In this document: in pieces, positions 1 through 8,190 of the stretch
Position numbering within the stretch: position 1 is the stretch's first letter
How the letters are laid out: each line of letters starts with the position of its first letter
NCBI GenBank assembly: GCA_964548175.1
Contig: CAZJQS010000024.1
Coordinates: forward strand, 1-64,000
DNA from: JANQPA01 sp964548175
GTDB lineage: Bacteria > Bacteroidota > Bacteroidia > Chitinophagales > Saprospiraceae
Length of the DNA: 64,000 bases
Reading direction: 5' to 3'
Translations under genes and position numbers: made by a program
Notes under the pieces: model-generated
What the model was told of the DNA's origin: nothing
Databases searched by the model: none
What the model saw: the letters and a program-made list of their open reading frames with translations, nothing else

Positions 1-386
1 CCCTTGGTCATCAGGCTTGTGTAATGGGACTTCGTACCCTCTACTTCAATCTCAATCGGCTGACCGAACAAATTGCTATCGCCCAGGCTGACGGCACCCT
101 CATCAAATGGCTCAATCGAATGAAAAAAGCCAGGCTGATCATCTTCGATGACTTTGGCCTACAACCCATATCGCATCAGGTTAAAATGACCATCCTCCAA
201 ATCCTCGAGGATCGTTATGAGCAAGGAGCTACCATCATCTGTTCGCAACTACCGGCAGGGAAATGGTATGAGTATCTCGCAGAACCAACCCTGGCCGATG
301 CCATCCTGGATCGCATCATTCCCAGGGCCCATAGAATCGAATTGAAAGGAAAAAGTAGAAGAAAAAGCTTAAAACAACTATCTTAA
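1..386 (+). CDS. istB: IS21-family helper ATPase IstB (5' end outside window)
   Basis: This is the C-terminal part of an IstB-type AAA+ ATPase, which loads the IS21 transposase onto target DNA. The frame is open from the first bases; the residues before the first in-window methionine read LGHQACV, matching the conserved region after the Walker A of IstB. A Walker B-like IIFDDFG lies near residue 40 of the visible part, followed by the sensor region IICSQLP and the basic tail KGKSRRKSLKQ. The partner istA and the element's left end must lie before the window. Family recognition is strong; whether the copy is intact cannot be judged. Confidence 0.88.
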   Translation, partial: LGHQACVMGLRTLYFNLNRLTEQIAIAQADGTLIKWLNRMKKARLIIFDDFGLQPISHQVKMTILQILEDRYEQGATIICSQLPAGKWYEYLAEPTLADAILDRIIPRAHRIELKGKSRRKSLKQLS

Positions 387-590
387 CGTAAGTTCGGAGA
401 TTTCCCTTTTGGTAATCAGCCAACTAGCCCCGCTAGGGGCTGAATGTTGGTAGAAAAAGGGGCAACAACAAAAACCCGTGCCGTAGGTACGGAATATATG
501 ACGTACCTACGGCACGCTATCCTTTAATTTCAATTTTTTCTACCAACATTTTGCCCCTCTGGGGCTTTGGGAATCACCGAACTCACGTTA
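387..590. repeat. Nested palindromic repeat between istB and the IS21 end
   Basis: Three inverted-repeat shells sit inside one another. The outer shell is 387-406 against 570-588 (imperfect). The middle is a perfect 16-bp pair, 443-458 with 535-550. The inner is a perfect 13-bp pair, 478-490 with 503-515, core GCCGTAGGTAC, loop 12 nt. Short self-complementary AGCCCC/GGGGCT pieces lie at 426-441, and a similar piece at 552-566. It begins right after the istB stop codon. No ORF is present, so it looks like a non-coding dispersed repeat (REP or MITE type) that landed in, or became part of, the IS. Confidence 0.65.
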
Positions 591-624
591 TCTTAATAAC
601 CCGTTTTTGACGTACTTATCAACA

Positions 625-669
625 GGGGGGTCAAACGACCGGAATGAGGGGGGCAGACACTCCGGAATA
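625..669. repeat. Two direct repeats at the IS21 right end
   Basis: The units are 625-646 and 648-669. Both start with GGGGGG and end with CCGGAAT, separated by a variable middle. Spacing of one turn-sized unit and their position outside istB fit transposase (IstA) binding sites. Confidence 0.5.
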
Positions 670-675
670 CACACT

Positions 676-1104
676 CTACAAATAAAAATACAAACCCACA
701 GCCGCTAAAAAGAAATACGGCACCAGGCTCGCCGCTCCGCCGTAGTCCTTGGCGACACGCTGGCCGAAAAACAACTGTATGATAGCCAAACAGGCCATTA
801 AGGCGCCCAGTAGGGCTATGTCCTTGCTGCCATTGAAGAGCAACAAGATCAAACCGATCCCGGAGAGAAAACCAGCCGCCAGCTCCGACAGCGTGATGAT
901 GGGCATCAGCAAAGGAACCGTGCCGTTGAGTATCGATTTTTTGAAGTGACTGGTGTAAAAGTCCTTCTCCCCCTTCCAGTTGAATACCTTGTCCAGCCCG
1001 GATTGAATGAACAAAATACTCAGCATGAGCGAAAAAAGAATTTGCATCAGCTTGACACCATCAATACCTAAGCCGGCCAGCCCGTTCATAATACTACTTT
1101 CCAT
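676..1104 (-). CDS. DoxX-family inner-membrane protein
   Basis: This 142-residue protein has about four hydrophobic segments, at roughly residues 17-37, 60-85, 92-112 and 122-142. The FIQSGLDKVFNW stretch after the first segment is typical of DoxX-like proteins. Members are small integral membrane proteins of mostly unknown or indirect redox function, so only the family is assigned. Its start lies one base after the stop of the gene upstream on the same strand (1106-1417), which suggests co-transcription. Its stop lies next to the IS21 end, so the IS inserted just behind it. Confidence 0.8.
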   Translation of the reverse strand: MESSIMNGLAGLGIDGVKLMQILFSLMLSILFIQSGLDKVFNWKGEKDFYTSHFKKSILNGTVPLLMPIITLSELAAGFLSGIGLILLLFNGSKDIALLGALMACLAIIQLFFGQRVAKDYGGAASLVPYFFLAAVGLYFYL

Positions 1105-1105
1105 C

Positions 1106-1417
1106 TTATCCCTTGATTTTTAGTTTTTCTAACATGTCTTGGGAAATCTCCCCACTGTAAGCGCCGTAGGCATCCAGCAGGATGCCCTTGACGCCGCTTG
1201 TGGTGGAAATGGCGTACAAAATAGAGTTGTCATCCGGATTGCTGATGCCTTCAAAACGGAATACTTCGTCCACCTCAAACTTCTGATGATCGAATTTTTC
1301 TTCCAGCCCATCGCATTCCAGACAATTGTCTACCAAATTGAAATCATAGGTATAGCCCTCGCTTTTTAAAGCATTCAGGGCTTCGACTAAGGTATCGAAA
1401 TCTCTCATTTTTTTCAT
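1106..1417 (-). CDS. Small conserved Bacteroidota protein, labelled PRPP-synthetase-like in databases
   Basis: This 103-residue protein has core motifs YDFNL, LECDG, DEVFRFEG, SNPDDNSILYAIS and GVKGILLDAYG. I recognise it as a short conserved protein that automatic pipelines often call phosphoribosylpyrophosphate synthetase. It is far too short for that enzyme (about 310 residues) and lacks the PRPP-binding loop, so the label should not be trusted. The start was set at MKKMRDFDTL because conservation begins there; an upstream ATG at 1477 would add 20 poorly conserved residues. The DoxX gene follows with a one-base gap. True function is unknown. Confidence 0.75.
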   Translation of the reverse strand: MKKMRDFDTLVEALNALKSEGYTYDFNLVDNCLECDGLEEKFDHQKFEVDEVFRFEGISNPDDNSILYAISTTSGVKGILLDAYGAYSGEISQDMLEKLKIKG

Positions 1418-1480
1418 ATGCTTGCTTATTTGATTTTCTTCTTGTAAAGCAATAGAAGGGGCTTTTGTTCTGTCCAAACC

Positions 1481-1649
1481 TCATTGTTTGACGAATTTTC
1501 CAGTCCATCCGCCCTGCCCGTCGGTAGCTTTCAGGATATGCAATCCAGGCACCAGGTTCTCCAGTTCAATAACTTCCACCACTTCCTGGCCGGATAAAGA
1601 CCAATAAGCTGGTAATAACAAAACAAGGGTGTAGATAATTTTCTTCATT
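1481..1649 (-). pseudogene. Remnant of a T9SS-secreted protein: signal peptide next to sorting-domain tail, frameshifted
   Basis: Reading leftwards from the ATG at 1649 gives a signal-peptide start (MKKIIYTLVFVITSLLVF) that stops after 27 codons. From about 1625 down to the stop at 1481, another frame gives a tail, ENLVPGLHILKATDG followed by WTGKFVKQ, typical of the end of a T9SS type A sorting domain. The frames differ by one base around an A5 run at about 1620-1624. With one A removed, signal peptide and tail join into a 55-residue product with no body in between. It is probably the residue of an internal deletion plus a frameshift. Confidence 0.5.
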
Positions 1650-1730
1650 TTTTGGACATTTTAAAAATGAAAATAATGATTTTACCCATGTCCTGTTTCG
1701 TCGAAAAAAGAAATTAGGGTACTTTTTAGG

Positions 1731-2760
1731 CTAAATTGAAATACTCACCACCATCCCCTTCCCTACTGCCGACTTCAGCTCGATCTGCCCCTTGTGCATG
1801 CGGATGATCTGGCGGAACAGACTCAGTCCTATACCGGAGCCTTTTTCTTTGGTGGTGAAAAAAGGCACAAAGATCTGCTCCATCAGCTCCTCGGGTATGC
1901 CCGGGCCGTTATCAGTTACCTGAATGTTTATCTTTTGGTGGTTTTGGGAAAGAACAATAACGCGACCCTCCCCATCCGGAACGGCCGCTGCCGCATCCAT
2001 GGCGTTTTTCACCAAATTGATCAGCACCTGTTCCAGCAAATGCGGATCTCCTTCGAAAAACAGGTCTTCCTCCGGCACTTCTTTTTCCAGCCGAACACCC
2101 GTTTCTTCTGTTTCCGGCTGAAGTAAGATCAATACTTCCTCCACAAGTTCCTAAGTATTCAGGGTTTGAAACCTGGGCGGCGGAATGCGGGTGAGCGTAC
2201 GGTAGGTTTCCTCCTGCAGCTTGATGTCCGATACTTTTACCGACAACTGAACCAGGGCATTGTCCATATTGACCTTGACCACTTCCGTATCTCCAGGCCG
2301 TAAAGCAGCGGCTTTTTCCCATAACTTCTCATCTATTTTTTTCAAGCCGTCAAAATTGATCAGATAGGATTTGTGCAGCAGCTTCTGCAGCGCTTGATTC
2401 ATCAGGATGACCTCCCCGTCTTCTTCCTTCACGCATAGCAGGCCGATCTCAATATGCCGAACCAGCGCCTGCAAAAACTGATGATTGGCTTCTTTTTCGG
2501 CCCGTATATCGAGAAACTTTTCGTTAACCATTCGCAGACTTTCCTGCAGATCGTCAAAAGTTCGGCCCCGACCGGCTAAAGAAGTCTGCAGGGTGTAATC
2601 GTCGTACTTTACAGCGGAAAAAAAGTTGGCCACCTCCCCGTTGGTCCTCTGCACATACCGGATCAGCTGCGCTACCATCACCACAGCGATCAGCCCGGCT
2701 AAAAAGGCCATGCCGTAAGCACCCCGCTGCAACCACCACACCAGACCGAAAAGGAGCGAA
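1731..2760 (-). pseudogene. Broken sensor histidine kinase (IS-truncated, internal deletion, amber stop)
   Basis: From the 5' side, the readable part begins at about 2760 inside membrane segments (SLLFGLVWW, GMAFLAGLIAVVMVAQL). It continues with the juxtamembrane LIRYVQRTN region and a PAS-like domain, then reads EETYR directly into TLTRIPPPRFQTLNT. A TAG stop at 2151-2153 follows, and the same frame resumes as ELVEEVLILLQPE with a full ATPase domain: N box VLINLVKNAMDAA, G1 VTDNGPGIP, G2 GSGIGLSL. There is no H box, so the DHp segment carrying the phosphorylated histidine has been lost. The 5' end is replaced by the IS256 relic. A working kinase is not expected; the isolated ATPase part could still be made from a GTG at 2144. 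Confidence 0.82.
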
Positions 2761-3775
2761 TATTCTGTGTAAAGGCCATAAATGCCATCAATTCCTTCCA
2801 GTTTTTTTCCCATTTCGGCTTAATGTACTTATACTTCTTGCCCCATTTACGATCAAATTCCTCTAAGGCCAGTTTGGCCTGCAACTCATTGGGCGATGTA
2901 TACACCTTACGCAGATCAGCACACACTTTTTTTAAATCTTTGTCTGAGACAAAACGCACACTCGTTCGGACCATATGCACGATACAACGCTGTAGGATCG
3001 CCCTGGGCAAAGCCCCTTCTACTGCTTATGGAAAGCCTTTTAAGCCATCTACGCAAAAGAACAATACCCTTCTACCCCTCGCTGCTTCAAGTCCTCCAGG
3101 ACCATCGACCAATTGCTCGATGACTCTGTATCATACACGTACAAGCCCAACACATCCCGTTCTCCATTTACATTTACGCCGTATATCGTAAGTATCACCT
3201 TACCATCAAAGCGGCCTTCGGTTTGTATGCGAAAATGGATACCGTCTAAGTAAATAATCGCATAACAGGCTTCTAGCGGCCGTTGTTGCCAGCGTAGCAC
3301 CTCCCTCCCACACTCGCTCCGTAATCGTGCTGATCTGCCCCCTGCTTAACTCCAAACCATAGATCTTGTGTAGTTGAGCCTGCACATCCTCTACTGACTG
3401 ACCGCGGGCATACAAACTCAGAATGACCTCATCCAGACCACTGGGCAGTTCCCGCTGGCGCTTCTCTATCAGTATTGGTTTAAAGGCACCTGCTCGATCT
3501 CTTGGTGTCCTAATTTTTAAAGGACCAGCTGTGCTCCTAACTGATTTTTCCGTATGACCATTGCGTCGATTAACTCTCTCAACTTGGCTCTCTTCTTTCA
3601 TGAAGTGCTCTATCTCTCCATCCAGGGAGGCATTGACCAGGGCCTGGAGCATCTCGCTAAATACACTGCCCTGACCCAATAAGGGCTGGCCGCTGTATAG
3701 CTGTTCTATTACCCGCTTACGGAGGGCTTCGTCGGATATTAGATCTTCTAATGTCTTGTTTTTCTTCTTACTCAT
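2756..3775 (-). pseudogene. IS256-family (mutator-type) transposase, frameshifted and truncated
   Basis: Frame one (3775 to about 3310) gives MSKKKNKTLEDLISDEALR through QISTITERVW. A four-base duplication (GGAG) near 3305 then shifts the frame. Frame two (about 3300-3075) gives LRWQQRPLEACYAIIYLDGIHF with the first catalytic Asp region, through DVLGLYVYDTE and VLEDLKQRGVEG. A second shift near 3070 leads to VLFFCVDGLKGFP with the second Asp, then a TAA at 3026-3028 where a Glu codon is normal, then QRCIVHMVRTS to WKELMAFMAFTQNIR. The last third, with the catalytic Glu (NAIES-type motif), is gone. Family assignment is firm; it cannot make active transposase. Confidence 0.85.
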
Positions 3776-3816
3776 AAATCAAAGTTATTTTTTTGTCCGT
3801 AACTTTGACACACTTT
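2756..3816 (-). mobile_element. IS256-family insertion relic
   Basis: The relic covers a decayed transposase gene plus its left end. Upstream of the start codon there is a GTGTGTCAAAGTTACGG end (minus strand, about 3797-3812), and within it a 9-bp inverted repeat, 3779-3787 with 3800-3808. The opposite end is missing because the sequence passes directly into the kinase pseudogene at about 2755-2760. Its insertion and later deletion explain the loss of the kinase N terminus. Confidence 0.7.
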
Positions 3817-3836
3817 ATTAAACTATCCCTTTTTTA

Positions 3837-3859
3837 CCCAAAACCCAAAACCCAAAACC
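3837..3859. repeat. TTTTGGG heptad repeat behind the lipase gene
   Basis: Three CCCAAAA units plus a partial one lie on the plus strand, which is TTTTGGG on the lipase coding strand. The array sits 21 bases after the lipase stop codon. It is the same heptad and sense orientation as the longer array at 8191-8274. Confidence 0.6.
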
Positions 3860-3879
3860 AGCAATACCTCCAATTTTTT

Positions 3880-5316
3880 TTATTCACCGATCACCACTTC
3901 TTTCGTCCAGCTCTGTTTACCCTCTACTATTCTGACCCAGTACAATCCAGGATGCAGTTCCGGCACGTCCAGAGTAAAAGCTTCTCCCTCTGAACGAACC
4001 TCTTTGATCATTTGCCCCTTGCTGTTAAATAAGCTAATGGCGGCGCCGGCTTTGATGCCCTGCAGCTGTATCCAATCGCGTGCAGGATTAGGGAAAATTT
4101 TGGGATCTGAAGGCGCATCGAAGTCATCTACATCGGTGACCAGGTTTTGAAAAGTAGCAAAGAAAGCCAGTCCGTTCAGCAAGGCCGGGGCTACACATTC
4201 TGTATGATTGAGGGTAGTTCCTAGGTTGAGGGCCCGCACATCCGATGCTCCGTTGGCATTCATAGCGGAGTCGGCCACTACGCTGTTGGTATAGACTACC
4301 TGGTCATCGCCCTGGCAATAATACAGGCGGGTAGGGGCTTCCGGCGCCCAGTCATAGACGTCATTATCCTCTAATGCCTGGATAAGCGGATGGAAAGGAT
4401 CCTTCTCTGTGAGGACAGTCAGGATGCTATCCTGGATCATATTTCTGGTGATCGAGGCGCCGTAGTCGGCGTTCAACTGGGCGCTCATACGCGTACCCAA
4501 CTCAGCCAGTTCGATCTCATTAGCGCGGAATTCATCGACCATACCGGCGTAGGGCGGTTTAAACAACTGCGCTGAGCTGTCATACAGTTCGTACACCAGG
4601 TTATAACTTACGAACACATTAGCCAGGTATTCCGGATATTCGTAGGGTTCTTCGCTCAGGATCAGCTCCACCATTTCGCCGGAAATATTGTAGGGGCCGG
4701 ACATAGGCGCTGAGGCAGTAACGGTAAAATCTTCGGAAAAATTAGCTTGCAATTCCTGATGCAGCGCCGCCGCCGCATGCCCCCCCTGAGAATAGCCGGT
4801 AACGAACAACTGATCATTAAAAACATATCCTTTCTGTGCTGCAAAATCCCGGGCGGCGTACAACATATCCACTGCTGCGCTAGCCTGGGTCGCGGCATGC
4901 ACATAGGGATGAATGTCCTCCTCATTTTCGCCGAAGCCCAGGTAATCAGGAAGCAAGACGATGTAGTTGTTGGAAGAAAAAACCCATCCGATAATGGCCT
5001 CAGCAGACAAATTAGAAGGCACTTGCTGTTTGACCGCTACCGTTCCATGCTGATAAATGGCCACTGGAAAGGCAAATCCTTCAGCAGTGGGAAAAACGGC
5101 CAGCCCGGATGCCTGGACGGTATTCCCCTTCGTATCGGTAGTTTCGTAGACCAGTTTGTAAGACTGCACGGGATTCGGCATCAGGAAGCCGAACTCAGGC
5201 GGCACATCGTTTCTGGTTTGGACACCAAGGTCGATGGCGGAGATTAATTTTTGGGCGTTTAAGCCATCTAATTGAAAAAACAACAAGGAGATCAAGAGTA
5301 CTATGCACTTTTTCAT
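3880..5316 (-). CDS. Secreted lipase/esterase-like alpha/beta hydrolase with T9SS sorting domain
   Basis: This 478-residue protein starts with a signal peptide (MKKCIVLLISLLFF, cleavage near NAQ at residue 22). An alpha/beta-hydrolase body of the secretory-lipase type follows. VAIYQHGT (about residue 90) forms the oxyanion region, VLLPDYLGFG follows, and the nucleophile elbow GYSQGG has Ser176. A later YYCQGDDQVV gives the acid and LNHTEC the likely His. Residues about 405-478 are a type A T9SS sorting domain (IFPNPARDWIQLQG to LHPGLYWVRI), so it is exported through the outer membrane and likely anchored or released. Substrate is unknown; an acyl ester is inferred. It is transcribed alone, with a hairpin upstream at 5533-5579 ending the previous gene. 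Confidence 0.82.
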   Translation of the reverse strand: MKKCIVLLISLLFFQLDGLNAQKLISAIDLGVQTRNDVPPEFGFLMPNPVQSYKLVYETTDTKGNTVQASGLAVFPTAEGFAFPVAIYQHGTVAVKQQVPSNLSAEAIIGWVFSSNNYIVLLPDYLGFGENEEDIHPYVHAATQASAAVDMLYAARDFAAQKGYVFNDQLFVTGYSQGGHAAAALHQELQANFSEDFTVTASAPMSGPYNISGEMVELILSEEPYEYPEYLANVFVSYNLVYELYDSSAQLFKPPYAGMVDEFRANEIELAELGTRMSAQLNADYGASITRNMIQDSILTVLTEKDPFHPLIQALEDNDVYDWAPEAPTRLYYCQGDDQVVYTNSVVADSAMNANGASDVRALNLGTTLNHTECVAPALLNGLAFFATFQNLVTDVDDFDAPSDPKIFPNPARDWIQLQGIKAGAAISLFNSKGQMIKEVRSEGEAFTLDVPELHPGLYWVRIVEGKQSWTKEVVIGE

Positions 5317-5752
5317 ATATAATCTGGTTAATTTGAAAAAAAGATGTTGAAAAATAAGCTATCCCTTAAGCTTTTCGCTCATTATTGATCTTAACTGAGG
5401 AGTGGGCATAAATTTAGGTTCCCTAATTATTTCCTGAAAGGCAAATATAAACCAAGGGATTGTGTTAAAAGTCAGCTGCTGCTCCCGCCATTCAGCCGGC
5501 AGGTTTGCTCGGCTTAAATAATTCTATTTTTTGAGGGTTTTGCTGAAGAGAATCTGTGATTTTCTTCAGCAAAACCCTCCTATCAAAGTTATAATCAACC
5601 TTAAACATCATTTGGTTAATACGAGACCAGATCAGGAATGTCCTTTATTATTATATTTTTTTTATTTGAACAATATAATTAAAAAAAGAAGATAGCCATA
5701 CAAAAATCCCCAGCCAGAAAAGGTCTCTGACTACCAGCCGACCATCTTTCAA
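5317..5752. other. 436-base intergenic stretch with one long hairpin
   Basis: No convincing ORF is present. It contains the 22-bp hairpin at 5533-5579 with a conserved flank from 5507, and AT-rich DNA at both ends. The part close to 5316 must hold the lipase promoter, but I see no box I would defend. Confidence 0.5.
5533..5579. terminator. Long hairpin, probable terminator of the GSCFA gene
   Basis: The stem is 22 bp, 5533-5554 with 5558-5579, with one G-T pair and a TGT triloop. It lies 174 bases after the GSCFA stop on the minus strand. The left flank 5507-5535 recurs exactly at 58810-58838 in front of another hairpin with the same loop. Confidence 0.6.
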
Positions 5753-6742
5753 TCAGAAAGCCATTCCTTTTTTCAACCTCCTTTTCTCCTCTTCAAAACT
5801 CAAAAAACCATATCGCTCCTGCAACGCCAGCATCTTTTTCAACTGCCGCTTCACAAACGTCCGATGCGCTGCTGTGCCGGGATGCAGAGGCCGGTGCCGA
5901 GATGCCTGAACCACTTTGCCGATATCCTGCATCAGATGGCGATCTTTCTCGGCAAAAAAAGCAGCTGAAAATTGCCCCCAAATATAATCAACCGCCTGGT
6001 CATTGGCATGTATCATGTCAGCACCGTAAAAGCGATAATCCCGCAGATCATCCAGCATCAGTTCGTAGGAAGGGAAATAATACGCCTGCGCATACTTTTC
6101 GATCAAAGCCTCAACCGCCAGCAGCAGCACCGCCTTGCTGCGCTGATTCTCGATCAGCCCATCCCGTATGTGCCGTACCGGGCTGACGGTAAAAATAAAT
6201 CGCATCTGTTCATTCGCCGCCAAAATATCCTGAATAACAGGATCAAGGGCGCTAATGACTTCTCCTACAGATAATTTCCTGCGATCAAACCAGTTGCCCG
6301 GTACTTTATGACAGTTGGCGACTATCCGCTGCTGCTCTTTCTCCACAAACACAAAGGCCGTGCCCAGGGTGATCAGGCACCAGCGAGCCGTTTTCAGCCA
6401 CTCACCGCCTTTTTTGACCGCTTCATTGATCTGCTCCAGGCACACCTCTTCAGAAGTATGGGAAAAATGACCGTGATGATCATAGCTATGCCAGAGCTCC
6501 TGGTGGAAAAACAAGTCTTCCTTTCGATAGCCGCTGCCGTTCAGTAATCGTTCCAGCCCATTAGCGACCGAAACCGGGTTATACAAAATACCGAATGGAT
6601 TGAGTATAGTCGGAAACTTCAAGTCCATCAGCTTCCCGGCTATGTGTTCGGCAAAGCAAGAGCCCATGCACAGTATCCGGTCAGGATACTGGACCTTTTC
6701 GGGAAAATAAGGCATGTTGAGTAAAGTGCGGAATTGTTGCAT
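5753..6742 (-). CDS. GSCFA-domain protein
   Basis: This 329-residue protein has the family signature GSCFAEHIA near residue 27 and then NPFGILYNP. Further conserved stretches are FFHQELWHSYDHHGHFS, CLITLGTAFVF, FTVSPVRHIRDG and YFPSYELMLDDLRDYRFY, with AD..H near residue 235. GSCFA proteins are related to SGNH hydrolases and are widespread in Bacteroidota, but their substrate is not known to me. No signal peptide is seen, so it is probably cytoplasmic. It is a single gene divergent from the 445-residue unknown at 6852. Length and motifs are complete. Confidence 0.85.
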   Translation of the reverse strand: MQQFRTLLNMPYFPEKVQYPDRILCMGSCFAEHIAGKLMDLKFPTILNPFGILYNPVSVANGLERLLNGSGYRKEDLFFHQELWHSYDHHGHFSHTSEEVCLEQINEAVKKGGEWLKTARWCLITLGTAFVFVEKEQQRIVANCHKVPGNWFDRRKLSVGEVISALDPVIQDILAANEQMRFIFTVSPVRHIRDGLIENQRSKAVLLLAVEALIEKYAQAYYFPSYELMLDDLRDYRFYGADMIHANDQAVDYIWGQFSAAFFAEKDRHLMQDIGKVVQASRHRPLHPGTAAHRTFVKRQLKKMLALQERYGFLSFEEEKRRLKKGMAF

Positions 6743-6851
6743 TTGAATCCTGGCTTATTATAGGAATGATTTATATTTTTATCCCAGCCTCTATCGTTTC
6801 TTCCCTAAAAGTATTATTTTTCGCGTTGATTATAGAAATTACCTAGAGCAG

Positions 6852-8189
6852 ATGGGTTTATTTGATCGTCTTTTCGGCAATTCAGGAGATAAAGCCCCGG
6901 AACCAAATGTATTATTTGGCCGCTACTCGGATTCCTACAAGAGCACCGAAAAGTTTATTGTCTGGGATCGGGCCCTTCAGCATTTTGAAGAAGAACGGTA
7001 CCTGGATTGTTATGCGGAGTTTTTTGTTTATCTAAGCGATGAACAGGAGGGAAATGTTCAATTCCATCGCACCGGCGATCAGCTCACCTTCGAACTCTAT
7101 CAGGGCTCCAAAAAGATCACCGGCTTCGCTAATGCCGAACAACTTAGAGCCGAGGCCAAGATCGCCCGATCCGAATCCCTCAACGTGAGCTTTATGCGCC
7201 GCCTCATCGAAAAAAACTTCGAGCTGAAATTTAGCCGCTTTGCTCTGGATAAACACAATAACATCACCATCGTCTTCGATACCTATACCCTCGATGGCTC
7301 GCCTTACAAGCTTTATAATGCCCTTAAAGAGCTGGCTACCAACGCTGATAAACAAGACGACCTGCTGCTGGATGAGTTTAATATGCTTCAGGCCGTAGAA
7401 ACCGCCCACCTCGAACCGCTGCCTGAACAGGAAAAAGAAGTCAAATACGACTACATCAAAAAAGAAATCCAGACAACCCTCCACGAAATGGATCACGGCA
7501 CCCTCGATAAATTCCAATACCCCGGCGGCATCTCCGTCCTGCTGCTGGACCTCATCTACCGACTGGATTACCTGACCAAGCCGGAAGGCTATATGATGGA
7601 AACCCTCGAACGCATGCACCGCCGCTATTTTGCTCAGGATGAAAAATCCCTGGTCGAAAAAAATCAGACGCTGCACCGGCAACTATCCAAACTCCTGGAT
7701 CGACCTAAAGAGGAATTTTTTAAGGAAATGTATCGCGTAAAGGCGACTTTCGGCATCACCGACCCCATTAACCATGATCGCATCGTCGACTTCATCGATA
7801 ATGAACTGGGCTCCATGGATTGGTATCAGGATAATGGGCACTATAAAGTGGCTATGGCCATTCCCGGATACATCACCGGCTACTGTGTGTTCTATTTCGC
7901 CGTGCCCCGCCCCGATCGCGATTTGTTCCACCTGTATTACCAGATCACTAACCCCAATTATTTCAAAGCACTCGGCTTTTCCTTTAACTATTTCGATACG
8001 GAAACAAAAGACTTCAATAAAAAGGCCATCCGTAAAGCCATCGAGCAAATCGCTTATGATAACAAAGTTAGTTTCCCTAAACTCAACCCTGATATCGGCT
8101 CCATCTCATTTAAATCACCACTGGATTTTGCAAAGACTTATTTGTTGATGATTCGAAATCTGGATATGACAAGGGTGGAGGTTGGTTGA
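6852..8189 (+). CDS. Conserved hypothetical protein, 445 residues
   Basis: I do not recognise a named family. The N terminus MGLFDRLFGN lacks a signal peptide and there are no membrane segments, so it is likely cytoplasmic. Residues about 20-160 (LFGRYSDSYKS, W.RAL..FEEERYLDCYAEFFVYL) resemble in style the small alpha/beta YbjN-like or type III chaperone-like folds, and residues about 290-440 (VDFIDNELGSMDWYQDNGHY, GYCVFYFAVPRPDRD) look like a second such unit. That fold suggestion is inference. The middle (190-270) is helical and acidic. Codon use resembles its neighbours. A TTTTGGG/TTTTGAG heptad array starts directly after the stop. Confidence 0.7.
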   Translation: MGLFDRLFGNSGDKAPEPNVLFGRYSDSYKSTEKFIVWDRALQHFEEERYLDCYAEFFVYLSDEQEGNVQFHRTGDQLTFELYQGSKKITGFANAEQLRAEAKIARSESLNVSFMRRLIEKNFELKFSRFALDKHNNITIVFDTYTLDGSPYKLYNALKELATNADKQDDLLLDEFNMLQAVETAHLEPLPEQEKEVKYDYIKKEIQTTLHEMDHGTLDKFQYPGGISVLLLDLIYRLDYLTKPEGYMMETLERMHRRYFAQDEKSLVEKNQTLHRQLSKLLDRPKEEFFKEMYRVKATFGITDPINHDRIVDFIDNELGSMDWYQDNGHYKVAMAIPGYITGYCVFYFAVPRPDRDLFHLYYQITNPNYFKALGFSFNYFDTETKDFNKKAIRKAIEQIAYDNKVSFPKLNPDIGSISFKSPLDFAKTYLLMIRNLDMTRVEVG

Positions 8190-8190
8190 T

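Larger units (their letters stand above)
1..670 (+). mobile_element. IS21-family element, right-hand part
   Basis: The element consists here of the 3' part of istB, a palindromic repeat (387-590) and a right end holding two similar 22-bp direct repeats at 625-646 and 648-669, both ending in CCGGAAT. Multiple short repeats at the ends, used as transposase binding sites, are a known IS21-family trait. The exact outer boundary cannot be fixed without a second copy; it should lie close to 670, just before the doxX-like stop codon at 676. Confidence 0.6.
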
